NCBI GenBank assembly: GCA_963752695.1
Contig: CAVVZB010000001.1
Coordinates: 1,240,001 to 1,304,000, forward strand
Origin: Bog-113 sp963752695
Lineage (GTDB): Bacteria; Acidobacteriota; Terriglobia; Bryobacterales; Bryobacteraceae
Direction of reading: 5' to 3'
DNA: 64,000 nt
The stretch's first letter is position 1, and each line of letters opens with the position of its first letter. Below the pieces are notes generated by a model. That model was not told where the DNA came from and ran no database searches. It saw only the letters and a program-made list of their open reading frames with translations. Positions 7,999-17,102 of this stretch are shown here, piece by piece. Both the position numbers and the translations under genes were made by a program.

Positions 7999-9492
7999 TC
8001 AGTCGTGGGGCCGGTCAGCACCGGTGAGGCGGAACATAATGCGTGGCTTCTCGCGCCAGTCCGCGCTGAGGCCAAGCCGAATTACCTCGATTTCCGGGAT
8101 CAAGTAGCGCAGGATGGTTTCGGTAGTCGGGTGGAAGTCGAGCGCGGGCGCGATGAGCAACAAACGCGGCGGGTCGGGCCGCAAGTGCATGCCGGGGAAA
8201 TAGCCGAAGCGGGGAAACTCGCCACGGTCCATGTGCCACTTTACTCGCAGCCAGTAATCCAGAGCTTGTAAGGGCAAGTGCAGATCTTGGGAAGCCTTCA
8301 GCTCCAAGACCGCCAGGCGGCCATGATGATCCACTGCTAGAAGATCCAGGATAGTCCTGTCCTGTCCGGCGATCGCGGGGACCTGGCCATAGATCGGATG
8401 GGGGATCAGCGAAGCGTCAATGGTTGCCAGGTTTCGCCGCACAGCCGACTCGAGCCAGGCCTCCGGATTCTGCTGGTAGATCAGGGTGTTGTGGGGCGCG
8501 TGTGCGTTACGCATTGCGTACAAGTTGGCGGCGATTGCCCGGGCTTCGGAAAGATTCATCGGCTCGCGTCCGTTACTGAGCCGGCCATCAAGATAGCGGG
8601 TGAACTCAAGGCCATGGACACGCAGGCTGATCGCCCCATTATTCAGGGCCACGGCTTCCGCATGTTCGATGTCGAAGGGCAAGTCTTGTGGACGGCGGCA
8701 CGGATCGAGTTGAGTGGCAACGTTGCCGTAGTTACTAGGATCGAGCAGTGCCACGAAATCTTCCTCGGAATAGAGGTACATCGCGAACCGCAGCTGCGCC
8801 GCGTCGAAAAGGTGCAGGTAGAAACTGAGGATTGGCGCGACCGGGGCAGGCGCCCAAAAGGTTAAGGCTTCGACTGTCCGTTGCGGATTTTGAGCGCGGA
8901 CGTAATCGAGCCAGATCAGGCCAAAGCTGAGCAATGGCGGGAAATCCATGCACTCGGGCGGGGCGCCGATCGCGGCGATGATGTTTGTTCCGCGTGTCAG
9001 AACCGCGCGGGGATAAGCGGGCGACAGGGTGTGCTCGAGGTCGGGCTCGCTGCTTAACACGGCGACCCGCCATCCCGGGAACTCGCGCGCGAGCATATTG
9101 CGAAACCGTTCGCGGAAAACCATGCGAGCCCCGCGACGCTCCCACTCGCGCGTGCGGGGGTGAGCCAAATCGATCAGGTGCAAGACGCCTTCACGACCGC
9201 CGAAACGGCGAACATTGAGCAGCAATTTTCCGTGATCGACGCGCTCCACATCACAGACCCGGCGGACGAGGTTGCGGGAGTCGTCCCAAGCTTGGAGCAT
9301 CAGATAGGCGGGATGATCCTCCAGAGCGTAGTGCTCAGGCTCAAGCAGCAGGAGCGGTTCGCCAGGTTCAAGTAAAGCGGGGCGTCGTGATCGCGACAGA
9401 AAGCCTTCAACGTGGGCTCGAATTTCGGAGGCACTCATGGTGGGAGACTGTGCCGCGCGGCGCATGCAATGTAGGTACGGGCAGAGCGGCAT
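7999..9492 (-). CDS. Uncharacterised protein with C-terminal PD-(D/E)XK nuclease-like motif
   Basis: The open frame gives 497 residues. The likely start is the ATG at 9438 (MSASEIRAHVEGFL, 479 residues), because the longer N-terminus overlaps the divergent gene and looks non-coding. I do not recognise the N-terminal 330 residues. Near residue 390 the segment DRTILDLLAVDHHGRLAVLELKAS gives the D...ExK pattern of a PD-(D/E)XK nuclease core, followed by QALDYW, as in NucS/DUF91-like and restriction-type nucleases. No signal peptide is seen. It is convergent with the LuxR gene. The function may be DNA processing, but this rests on one motif. Confidence 0.75.
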   Translation of the reverse strand: MPLCPYLHCMRRAAQSPTMSASEIRAHVEGFLSRSRRPALLEPGEPLLLLEPEHYALEDHPAYLMLQAWDDSRNLVRRVCDVERVDHGKLLLNVRRFGGREGVLHLIDLAHPRTREWERRGARMVFRERFRNMLAREFPGWRVAVLSSEPDLEHTLSPAYPRAVLTRGTNIIAAIGAPPECMDFPPLLSFGLIWLDYVRAQNPQRTVEALTFWAPAPVAPILSFYLHLFDAAQLRFAMYLYSEEDFVALLDPSNYGNVATQLDPCRRPQDLPFDIEHAEAVALNNGAISLRVHGLEFTRYLDGRLSNGREPMNLSEARAIAANLYAMRNAHAPHNTLIYQQNPEAWLESAVRRNLATIDASLIPHPIYGQVPAIAGQDRTILDLLAVDHHGRLAVLELKASQDLHLPLQALDYWLRVKWHMDRGEFPRFGYFPGMHLRPDPPRLLLIAPALDFHPTTETILRYLIPEIEVIRLGLSADWREKPRIMFRLTGADRPHD

Positions 9493-9540
9493 TTGTCTCG
9501 ATTGCGTCCAACTGGCCCCCGGATTGCAGCCAGCAGGGCC

Positions 9541-10533
9541 GTGAAGCGATTTCTGCCGTGTTGTGCACTATTGTGCATGTTTTCAGGAATTCCATCGACG
9601 GGGTTAGCTGAATCGGCAGCAAAGCCGATCACTCCGGATGACGTAAACAACGCCAGTACAACGGAAGAAGTGAATCCGCATTCCTCGGGAGCGGCGACCT
9701 TGCGGGCGCAGATCCTCTTGGATCGTGCACATTTCTCTCCCGGCCAAATCGACGGTCGATATGGGGTGAACCTGGGTCGCGCGATCCAGGCCTACCGCGC
9801 GCAAAACGGTTTGACAGCGAACCCGAACGTCGACGCGGAGATGTGGGGGAAATTAAACCAGGACTCCGCTCCGGCGATTCAACAATACACCCTGCAGTCC
9901 CAGGACGTATCCGGACCGTACACTCCAGACATCCCGTCGAGCATGATGGAGCAGGCCAAATTACCGGCGCTCAACTATCGAAACGTGTCGGAGGCTCTCG
10001 GCGAGAAATTTCATTGTTCGCCCGCGCTGTTGACTCAAATGAATGAGGGTAAAGATCTTAGTCAGGCCGGGACGCAGATCATGGCGCCTAATGTGATTGT
10101 GAACGCGCCCGCGGGCCGCGTTGTGAAAGTGATCGTGAGCAAGAATAGAGGCGTGGTGCAGGGGATCGACGACCAAGGAAAAGTTTTGGTCACCTACCCC
10201 GCGACCATGGGCAGCGAGCACGATCCCCTTCCGATCGGCGATTGGCAGATCGTAGAAGTGCGCAAGTTTCCGTATTTCCATTACAATGCGAAGTTGTTCT
10301 GGGACGCGAAAAATAAAGACGAACGGGCTGTGATCAAGCCGGGACCGAACAACCCCGTGGGCGTTGTCTGGATGGGACTCTCGAAGGAGCATTACGGAAT
10401 CCACGGCACCGAGCATCCGAACACGATCGGGCACACGCAATCGCACGGCTGCGTCCGTTTAACGAACTGGGATGCAATGGAGCTTGCAGGGCTAGTCTCC
10501 AAGGGCACACCAGTAACTTTGCAGGAAGACTGA
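9541..10533 (+). CDS. L,D-transpeptidase (YkuD) with peptidoglycan-binding domain
   Basis: I place the start at the GTG at 9541, which begins a good signal peptide (VKRFLPCCALLCMFSG); the frame is open back to a TTG at 9493. The product is 330 residues. Residues 50-105 look like a PG_binding_1 domain (RAQILLDRAHFSPGQIDGRYG). A LysM-like segment follows at 140-185. The YkuD catalytic domain ends with GIHGTEHP and HTQSHGCVRLTNWD: His288, His302, Cys304 and Arg306 match the family's catalytic signature. The enzyme should form 3-3 cross-links or attach proteins to peptidoglycan in the periplasm. The M23 peptidase gene starts 1 nt after its stop codon, so they form one cell-wall operon. Confidence 0.93.
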   Translation: MKRFLPCCALLCMFSGIPSTGLAESAAKPITPDDVNNASTTEEVNPHSSGAATLRAQILLDRAHFSPGQIDGRYGVNLGRAIQAYRAQNGLTANPNVDAEMWGKLNQDSAPAIQQYTLQSQDVSGPYTPDIPSSMMEQAKLPALNYRNVSEALGEKFHCSPALLTQMNEGKDLSQAGTQIMAPNVIVNAPAGRVVKVIVSKNRGVVQGIDDQGKVLVTYPATMGSEHDPLPIGDWQIVEVRKFPYFHYNAKLFWDAKNKDERAVIKPGPNNPVGVVWMGLSKEHYGIHGTEHPNTIGHTQSHGCVRLTNWDAMELAGLVSKGTPVTLQED

Positions 10534-10534
10534 A

Positions 10535-11311
10535 TTGGGTAAGTTCGCGCGCTTTGCGGTCGTATTTATTGCAGTAGTGCTGGCGTGCTTTGTGGCCGTT
10601 TTGTACTTCTCGGGCAACCTGCCGTCTCATTTCGGCAGACCTACGGTGGCGGCTCCACCCCTGAACAGCGCGATGCCGCCTCTGCCGGTTTCACCGGAGC
10701 CTGCACCGGTAGCGAAAAATAATGCGCCCTCCACAGAGATGGAAGCGCCGCCCGATATTTCGGGGCTGGATTTCCCGGAAGTAGCAATTCCCGGAGCGGC
10801 CATTCCGGATGCGAGGCCGCCCGCCCAAAACATTCGACAGGAAACAGCGGGCGATTACGTAGGCGAACTAACGAGCCGTCATCTAGTACTCCCGATCGAA
10901 GGCCTACCTGTAAACCAGCTTTCTGACAGCTTTGCCGACGCGCGGGGCGGGGCTAAGCACGAGGCCACCGACATTATGGAGCCCACAGGCACACCTGTGC
11001 ATGCCATCGACGAGGGAAACATCGTCAAATTGTTTACCAGCAAGAAGGGTGGATTGACCATCTATCAGTTCGATGATTCGCGCAAGTATTGTTACTATTA
11101 CGCGCATCTGGACCGGTATGCGCCCAACATTCGAGAAGGGATGCTGGTGCGGGCAGGCGACGTGATCGGATATGTAGGGAGTACGGGCGATGCCAATGCC
11201 GCGGCCCCGCATCTCCATTTCGCCATTTCACTGCTGGACCCGGACAAGAAATATTGGAAAGGCACCGCTTTGAATCCATATCCCGTGCTGCGGAAAGTAG
11301 CCGGGCAATAG
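10535..11311 (+). CDS. M23 family metallopeptidase (LytM-like)
   Basis: This is a 258-residue protein starting with TTG directly after the transpeptidase stop codon. Residues 5-27 form a single membrane anchor (FAVVFIAVVLACFVAVLYF), followed by a Pro-rich linker to about residue 100. The catalytic domain has the zinc ligands H142 and D146 (HEATD) and H225-x-H227 (HLHF), plus YAHLDRY. It should cleave peptidoglycan peptide cross-bridges from the periplasmic face of the inner membrane. Together with the upstream L,D-transpeptidase it suggests coupled cross-link making and cutting. Confidence 0.93.
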   Translation: MGKFARFAVVFIAVVLACFVAVLYFSGNLPSHFGRPTVAAPPLNSAMPPLPVSPEPAPVAKNNAPSTEMEAPPDISGLDFPEVAIPGAAIPDARPPAQNIRQETAGDYVGELTSRHLVLPIEGLPVNQLSDSFADARGGAKHEATDIMEPTGTPVHAIDEGNIVKLFTSKKGGLTIYQFDDSRKYCYYYAHLDRYAPNIREGMLVRAGDVIGYVGSTGDANAAAPHLHFAISLLDPDKKYWKGTALNPYPVLRKVAGQ

Positions 11312-11313
11312 CG

Positions 11314-11985
11314 GTGAGCTGGGAAAACTTTGGAGACTCGCTGGCGCGAGTTCGGGAGCGCATAGCGAATGCGGCGGCCAGGAGCCACCGGGCACCCGAG
11401 TTAATCCAGCTGTTGCCAGTAACCAAAATATTTCCAGCAGCGGCAATCCGGGTGGCTTACGAACATGAGTTGCGCGATTTCGGGGAAAACTACGTCCAAG
11501 AGTTTGAGGGCAAGTACCCAGAAATTGCCGATCTGCCGGAGGCGACGTTTCACCTCATCGGGCATTTGCAATCCAACAAGAGCCGAAAAGCAGCGGAGTT
11601 GTTCCAAGTGATTCAAACCGTGGACTCTGCCAAACTGGCGCGGCGATTGAACGAAAGCGGTGTGAACTTGGAAGTGATGATTGAGGTAAAGCTAAGCCGG
11701 GAAGAGTCCAAGTGGGGCGTAGGCGAAGCGGGTTTGAGCGAAGTGGTGGACGCCATCCGGGAATGTAAGCATCTGACGTTGACTGGACTGATGACCGTGC
11801 CGGAATGGTCGGAAGACGCGGAGCGCTCGCGTCCGGCGTTTGCGAAGCTGCGGGAACTGGCCGGGCAATTTGGCCTTGCTCAATTATCGATGGGGATGTC
11901 GGGCGACCTCGAGGTAGCAATCGAGGAAGGGTCGACCATGGTGCGTGTGGGAACGGCGCTGTTCGGCAGCCGCAAGAAGGCGTGA
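11314..11985 (+). CDS. yggS: YggS/PLPBP family pyridoxal-phosphate-binding protein
   Basis: The open frame extends upstream, but the family start is the GTG at 11314 (VSWENFGDSLARVRERIANAA), giving 223 residues. The PLP lysine is K38 in LLPVTK, and FGENYVQEF, HLIGHLQSNK, SMGMSGDLEVAIEEG and VRVGTALFG are all family hallmarks. It is a cytoplasmic PLP carrier involved in vitamin B6 and amino-acid homeostasis, without known catalysis. It starts 2 nt after the M23 gene, and its stop codon overlaps the GTG of the glycosyltransferase by 4 nt. Confidence 0.93.
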   Translation: MSWENFGDSLARVRERIANAAARSHRAPELIQLLPVTKIFPAAAIRVAYEHELRDFGENYVQEFEGKYPEIADLPEATFHLIGHLQSNKSRKAAELFQVIQTVDSAKLARRLNESGVNLEVMIEVKLSREESKWGVGEAGLSEVVDAIRECKHLTLTGLMTVPEWSEDAERSRPAFAKLRELAGQFGLAQLSMGMSGDLEVAIEEGSTMVRVGTALFGSRKKA

Positions 11986-13088
11986 AGGTTGGGTATCAAG
12001 CGCCTCCACCGGGAGCGCGCACGGGCGTCGCCGATTACGCAGCGGCTTTATTGAAGGCGCTTCGCAAACTCGGCCGGGTAGATGTGGACGCGACGTCAGC
12101 GGATGTCCACCTGTATCATCTCGGGAACAATCAGCTGCACAGGGACATTTACGAGCGTGCGATACGGACGCCGGGAGTGGTGATTCTCCATGACGCGGTT
12201 TTGAATCACTTCTACTTGGGCGCGCTAGACCGGGACGGCTATCTTAACGAATATCGCTACAACTACGGCGATTGGGAAAGCGGGCTGGCGGAACAGCTCT
12301 GGCAAGAGCGAACCGCGTCGGGTATGGATGTTCGATATTTTCGGCGGCCCATGCTGAAGCGTGTCGGCGAACGGTCGCGGGCAGTGATTGTGCACAATTG
12401 TGCAGCCGCACAGGAAGTTCTCGCACACCATCCGGGCGCAAACGTGGTGGAAATTCCGCACCTATTCGAGCCACCGCCGGGTAATGTGGAAGACCGTAGC
12501 AGCGTGCGCGCACGATTAGCCATACCGGAGGGCGCTTTTGTCTTCGGGATGTTCGGCTATTTGCGGGAATCCAAGCGCGTGCTGCCGGTGTTGCACACCT
12601 TCGAAAAGCTGCATCGGGCATATCCGCGCACCCGGCTGTTACTAGCCGGATCGTTCGCATCAAGCGACCTTGAAAAGTCCGTTGAGCCATGGCTGGCGCA
12701 TTCCGGCGTAGTCCGGCTTCCGCACTTGGAGGACCGCGACTTCTGGAGCGTTACTCAGGCCGTCGATTGCTGCTTGAACCTTAGGCATCCAGGCGCGGGG
12801 GAAACGTCAGGAATTGGGGTACGTCTGATGGGTTTACGGAAACCGGTGATCTTCACGGAGGGACTGGAAATCGCAAGGGTCCCTGCGAACGCTTGCCTGC
12901 GCGTGAAGGCGGGCCTGGAAGAACCCGCGGAATTGCTGGAATATATGAAGCTGTTGGTCACTTTGCCCGAGGTAGCGCGCGCAATTGGAGAACGCGCCGC
13001 TGCCCATATCGAGTATTATCATTCCCTAGACAGAGTGGCCGGAAAATTCTGGGAAGTTTTATGCGCTACGTCGTCCTCCTCGGGATAA
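11982..13088 (+). CDS. Glycosyltransferase family 4 (GT-B fold)
   Basis: The start is the GTG at 11982, in a GTGA overlap with yggS; the product is 368 residues. The N-terminal Rossmann half begins VKVGYQAPPPGARTGVADYA, with the Gly-rich loop facing the acceptor. The C-terminal half holds GMFGYLRESKRV, TRLLLAGSF and GAGETSGIGVRLMGLRKPVI, typical of GT4 nucleotide-sugar binding. It is cytoplasmic and probably builds a surface glycan; the sugar is not predictable. The 3' end overlaps the CocE-type gene by 28 nt. Confidence 0.88.
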   Translation: MKVGYQAPPPGARTGVADYAAALLKALRKLGRVDVDATSADVHLYHLGNNQLHRDIYERAIRTPGVVILHDAVLNHFYLGALDRDGYLNEYRYNYGDWESGLAEQLWQERTASGMDVRYFRRPMLKRVGERSRAVIVHNCAAAQEVLAHHPGANVVEIPHLFEPPPGNVEDRSSVRARLAIPEGAFVFGMFGYLRESKRVLPVLHTFEKLHRAYPRTRLLLAGSFASSDLEKSVEPWLAHSGVVRLPHLEDRDFWSVTQAVDCCLNLRHPGAGETSGIGVRLMGLRKPVIFTEGLEIARVPANACLRVKAGLEEPAELLEYMKLLVTLPEVARAIGERAAAHIEYYHSLDRVAGKFWEVLCATSSSSG

Positions 13089-14818
13089 TCGCGATTTTCG
13101 GTTCGGTGAAGCTACGGAGCGGCAGCAGCACCGGCCATGTGTCCGTGGAGCAATCGCATGTGTGGACGCCCATGCGCGACGGAGTGAAGTTGGCGGGCAA
13201 TGTATTCCGGCCAGGAGAAGGGCGCCGCCTGCCGACTATTCTGCTGCGCACCCCATATGGAAAGGGATTGGAGATTACCGGGCAAGCGCAAAGCTTTGTG
13301 GATCACGGTTACAACGTGATGATCCAGGATGTTCGCGGCCGTGGCGAGTCAGACGGAGTCTTCGCGCCATTGACGCAGGAAGCGCCGGACGGCGACGACA
13401 CAATCAACTGGATTGCAGCCCAGCCGTGGTCGAACGGCAAAGTAGGAATGACTGGCGGTTCGTATCTGGGATTTGCGCAGTGGAAGGTGGCGGTTTGGAA
13501 CAACCCTCACCTGAAAGCGATTTTTCCGGTGGTGTCCGGGGATGACGATTACCGTGATCGTTTCTACTCTCCTGGTGGCGCGATGAAGTGGGGTCACCGG
13601 CTGGAATGGGTGGAGGAGAACTTGCGCGCCCCGGAGTACGAGGCACCGCCGTTTCGAAGTTTCATCTGGACGTTGCCGCCGCGCCATTCCGACCAAGTGG
13701 TCACCGGCCGCCCCTCAGGACTGTTGCAAGCCGCTTTCGATCATCCGGCTTACGACGCCTTTTGGAAAAGCATCAGCACCCGCGAGCGCTTGAAAGCTTG
13801 CCGGGTTCCGGTATTCAGCATGGGCGGCTGGTACGACAACTACGCGGAGGGAGATCTGGATGCGTTCTCGACCTTGCGTAAGCTGACCGGGCTCAATCGG
13901 ACCGTGATCGGGCCGTGGCCGCATAACATGTCGGTTCCGTTCACCACGATGGACTTTGGCGGCACGGGAAGCTTGCCGGTCCGGCGAATGCAATTGCAGT
14001 GGTTCGACCAATGGATGAAAGGAAAGGATGCGCCCGCAGAGAGTGCTCCGCCGCTGAAGATTTATGTGATGGGGGCGAATCAGTGGCGGGATGAGAACGA
14101 GTGGCCACTAGCGCGCGCCATCCCGACGAAGTTCTATTTGTCGAGTGGTGGTCATGCGAATAGCGTGAGCGGCGACGGGCAATTGACCGAGTTTCACGAG
14201 CGGGGAAAGGGGCAAGACCACTTCATCTACGATCCGAAAACGCCGGTGCAGACGTTGGGTGGCGCGGTTTGCTGCAACGTCAAAGTGTTCCCGTGGGGAC
14301 CGATGGACCAGCGACCGGTGGAAGCGCGTCCCGATGTTCTGGTTTACACCACCGAACCACTGAACGAAGACCTGGAGGCAACCGGGCCGATCTCTCTGGT
14401 GCTGTTCGCCGCGACTTCCGCGCCGGACACAGATTTCACGGGAAAACTGGTGGATGTGTATCCAGATGGCCGCGCAATCAACCTGACCGATGGAATTATC
14501 CGAGCGCGCTATCGGGACGGTCTGGACCAGCCCAAGGTGCCGGTGAAGAGCGGGGCAGTCAGTTACACGATCGATGTTGGAGTGACTTCGAACCTGTTCC
14601 GTAAAGGCCATCGGATTCGGCTAGAGATTTCGAGCAGTAACTTTCCCAGGTTTGATCGCAATCCTAACACGGGCCGCGCGATTGCCGACGAGACTAGGCT
14701 GGTCAAGGCCTCGCAGACGGTATTTCACGACCGCGGACACCGCTCGTTTTTGTTGCTGCCGATTATTCCGCCGGCCCTGCCAGCCGTGCAATCCCGGTTG
14801 CTCCACACGCGGGGTTAG
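13061..14818 (+). CDS. CocE/NonD family hydrolase (X-Pro dipeptidyl-peptidase S15 type)
   Basis: I choose the ATG at 13061 (MRYVVLLGIIAIFGSVKLRSG), giving 585 residues with a hydrophobic N-terminus that suggests export. The alpha/beta-hydrolase nucleophile is S134 in TGGSYLG, preceded by VMIQDVRGRGESDG. GGWYDNYAEGDLDAF probably carries the acid residue and GPWPHN the His. A C-terminal jelly-roll domain follows (RPDVLVYTTEPL, DFTGKLVDVYPDG, GHRIRLEISSSNFPRFDRNPN). Such enzymes cleave peptides after proline or hydrolyse acyl esters and beta-lactams. It is the last gene of the 9541-14818 run. Confidence 0.9.
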   Translation: MRYVVLLGIIAIFGSVKLRSGSSTGHVSVEQSHVWTPMRDGVKLAGNVFRPGEGRRLPTILLRTPYGKGLEITGQAQSFVDHGYNVMIQDVRGRGESDGVFAPLTQEAPDGDDTINWIAAQPWSNGKVGMTGGSYLGFAQWKVAVWNNPHLKAIFPVVSGDDDYRDRFYSPGGAMKWGHRLEWVEENLRAPEYEAPPFRSFIWTLPPRHSDQVVTGRPSGLLQAAFDHPAYDAFWKSISTRERLKACRVPVFSMGGWYDNYAEGDLDAFSTLRKLTGLNRTVIGPWPHNMSVPFTTMDFGGTGSLPVRRMQLQWFDQWMKGKDAPAESAPPLKIYVMGANQWRDENEWPLARAIPTKFYLSSGGHANSVSGDGQLTEFHERGKGQDHFIYDPKTPVQTLGGAVCCNVKVFPWGPMDQRPVEARPDVLVYTTEPLNEDLEATGPISLVLFAATSAPDTDFTGKLVDVYPDGRAINLTDGIIRARYRDGLDQPKVPVKSGAVSYTIDVGVTSNLFRKGHRIRLEISSSNFPRFDRNPNTGRAIADETRLVKASQTVFHDRGHRSFLLLPIIPPALPAVQSRLLHTRG

Positions 14819-14829
14819 CGGCCAGGGAG

Positions 14830-16635
14830 TTAAGCAGACTTGCCCGCGAGTTTGGCTTCGAGCTCGCCCCACCGAGCGTAAAGGGTATCGACTTCTTCCT
14901 GAGCAGTTTGTTGCTCCGCGTAGACCTGATGAAGCCGCTGCGGGTCGCTGGTGACGGCGGGATCTTCAAGAAGATCGTGCTTGGCGGAAACCACCTTCTC
15001 AGCAAGTTCGATGCGCTGCTCGATCGTTTCCAGTTCGCGGGTCTCGCCGTAAGAGAGAGATTTCTTCCGAGGCGAACTTGCGGCGGAGCGGGCTGGCTTG
15101 GCCGTGGCTTTGGCAGCTGCCCGGCGGGAGTTCTGCTGCCAAGCTTCCCACTGGGAGTAGTCGGCAAACTGCTCGGCGCCTGCGGCACCGTCCAGCCCGA
15201 TCACGACAGTGGAGACGCGGTCGAGCAGGAAGCGATCGTGCGTCACCAAAATCAGAGCGCCGGTGAACTCCAGTAAGTTTTCTTCCAAGATCTCGAGCGT
15301 CTCAATATCGAGGTCATTGGTGGGCTCATCGAGCAACAGCACGTCAGCGGGCTGTAGCATCAGGTTGGCGATCAGGACACGAGCACGCTCGCCACCCGAC
15401 AGCCGGCTCATGGGTTGTTCGAGTTGCTCCTTGCGAAACAGGAAGCGCTCGGCCCAGGAAGCGACGTGAGTGATGCGATCTCGATAGATGACCGAATCGC
15501 CATCGGGAGCCAGGGCGCGGCGCAGGGTGACGTCCAGGTTGAGGTGGGCGCGTTGCTGATCGAAGTAAACGGTGCGAAGGTTGAGGGCGCGTTCGATATC
15601 GCCAGCTTCGGGCTGAAGATCACCAAGAAGAAGACGCAACATGGTGGTTTTGCCGCTGCCGTTAGGCCCCACCAAACCGATGCGCTGTTGGGGGACCACG
15701 GTGAAACTGAGATCGCGAAACAGGGTACGCCCAGGGATACTGTACGTGATTTTCTGAACATCGATCAGCCGCTTGGTGCGGCGATCGGAAGCCGCGAAGT
15801 CAATACCGGCTGTGCTGGTGCGGCTGCGCGAAGAAAGATCCGAGAGTTCGCCGATCAGCTCGTGGGCGCGGTCGATGCGAGCTTTCGATTTCGTTGTACG
15901 CGCTTTAGGTCCACGGCGCAGCCAGTCGAGTTCGGTGCGTACGCGATTCTCGAGCGCTTCCTGATGCTTGGATTGAGCGTGGAGGAAGGCGTCTTTGTAT
16001 TCGAGGAATTGCGAGTAGTTGCCTTCGGCGCGGAACAGACCGGCGGCGTAAGCCCGGTTGAGTTCAATCATCTCGGTAGCGACGTTTTCGAGAAAGTAAC
16101 GATCGTGGCTGACGACAATGCTGGCGGACCGGGAATCACGGAGCAGGCGTTCCAGCCAGAGGATGCCGTCCAGGTCGAGGTGGTTTGTCGGCTCGTCAAG
16201 CAGCAGGACGTCGGGCTGATTGATTAACGCTTCGGCAATGGCGAGCCGCTTGCGCCAGCCGCCCGAGAGCGAGGCAGCTTGGGGCTCGAGATCTTCGAAA
16301 CCGGCGCGACCAGCGGTTTCCGAGATCCGCGCGAGGCGTTCGAGTTCGTCGGTGGAATGGAGTGCGTTTTCGAGAACTTGGCGAATGGAGAGACCGGGCT
16401 CGAAGGTGGAGTCCTGGGCGACGTAGCTGACCTTGACGCCTTTGCGAACAACAACTTCGCCGTCGTCGGCTGGAATGCGTCCGGCGATGATTCCGAGCAA
16501 AGTAGACTTGCCCGCGCCATTAGGACCGATCAGACCGATACGGCTGCCATCGAGTACGGTAAATGCGATGGATTCGAAGAGAGGATCGGCGCCGAACGTC
16601 TTGGAGACACTTTGAATTGTAAGGAGAAGACCCAT
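14830..16635 (-). CDS. ABC-F family ATPase (Uup/EttA-like)
   Basis: The 601 residues contain two ABC modules and no membrane segments. Module 1 has Walker A GPNGAGKST (37-45), the signature LSGGWRKR and Walker B LLLDEPTNHLDLDG. The linker is charged and helical. Module 2 has GPNGSGKTT, LSGGERARV and LLLDEPTNDLDIE. The C-terminus (about 500-601) is a basic, coiled-coil tail as in Uup. ABC-F proteins act on ribosomes during stalled translation; Uup-like members are also tied to DNA-structure and precise-excision effects. It is convergent with the CocE gene, 11 nt apart. Confidence 0.93.
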   Translation of the reverse strand: MGLLLTIQSVSKTFGADPLFESIAFTVLDGSRIGLIGPNGAGKSTLLGIIAGRIPADDGEVVVRKGVKVSYVAQDSTFEPGLSIRQVLENALHSTDELERLARISETAGRAGFEDLEPQAASLSGGWRKRLAIAEALINQPDVLLLDEPTNHLDLDGILWLERLLRDSRSASIVVSHDRYFLENVATEMIELNRAYAAGLFRAEGNYSQFLEYKDAFLHAQSKHQEALENRVRTELDWLRRGPKARTTKSKARIDRAHELIGELSDLSSRSRTSTAGIDFAASDRRTKRLIDVQKITYSIPGRTLFRDLSFTVVPQQRIGLVGPNGSGKTTMLRLLLGDLQPEAGDIERALNLRTVYFDQQRAHLNLDVTLRRALAPDGDSVIYRDRITHVASWAERFLFRKEQLEQPMSRLSGGERARVLIANLMLQPADVLLLDEPTNDLDIETLEILEENLLEFTGALILVTHDRFLLDRVSTVVIGLDGAAGAEQFADYSQWEAWQQNSRRAAAKATAKPARSAASSPRKKSLSYGETRELETIEQRIELAEKVVSAKHDLLEDPAVTSDPQRLHQVYAEQQTAQEEVDTLYARWGELEAKLAGKSA

Positions 16636-16701
16636 TATGGAAAAGGGAGCGCAACCGCCATCCAGGGGCGCGTACTCCCTTTTCAGTTTAACGGGTGCGA
16701 G

Positions 16702-16953
16702 TTATTCGGTCTTTCCGGCTACGGCGTCAGCTGCCTTGTGGGTGCCATGCTTAACCGCGTGGCCAGTCTTCTTGGTTCCCTTGACGACGGCATGCCCGGT
16801 GGCCTTGCTGCCTTTAACGGTGGCGTGGCCGACACTCTTTCCGGCGCTTTTCACGTCAGAACCGGCAGACTTCATATCATCGCCCGCTGTTTGCGCGAAC
16901 GCGGCGGCGCTGAGAGCGGCCGAAAACAAGAGTACAGATGCGAACTTTTTCAT
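16702..16953 (-). CDS. Small secreted Lys/His-rich repeat protein
   Basis: This 83-residue protein has a clear signal peptide (MKKFASVLLFSAALSAAAFAQ). The mature part is a chain of near-repeats: GSDVKSAGKSVGHATVK, GSKATGHAVVKG, TKKTGHAVKHG, THKAADAVAG. It is strongly basic, with evenly spaced His and Lys and no Cys. I do not recognise the family. The repeat length of 11-12 residues suggests an amphipathic helix, perhaps binding anions, nucleic acid or the envelope. The SD GGAGGG lies upstream of the ATG. It is divergent from the prolyl oligopeptidase gene. Confidence 0.75.
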   Translation of the reverse strand: MKKFASVLLFSAALSAAAFAQTAGDDMKSAGSDVKSAGKSVGHATVKGSKATGHAVVKGTKKTGHAVKHGTHKAADAVAGKTE

Positions 16954-17102
16954 GGATGAAACCCTCCGCCTTTATTGTTACATTGCAACGCTATAGGACG
17001 CGGACTCAATGAATGGACAATAACTTTAAGTTTCGTTCAGATAGCGCGAGGTTCGATGGCGAAAGCATGGTGCCCGGAACGGAGCGCTACACTCGAACGC
17101 AT

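Noticed and set aside
15415..16227. 270-codon plus-strand frame
   Set aside because: It lies wholly within the ABC-F gene on the other strand, which has all its motifs; the plus frame has no recognisable domain.
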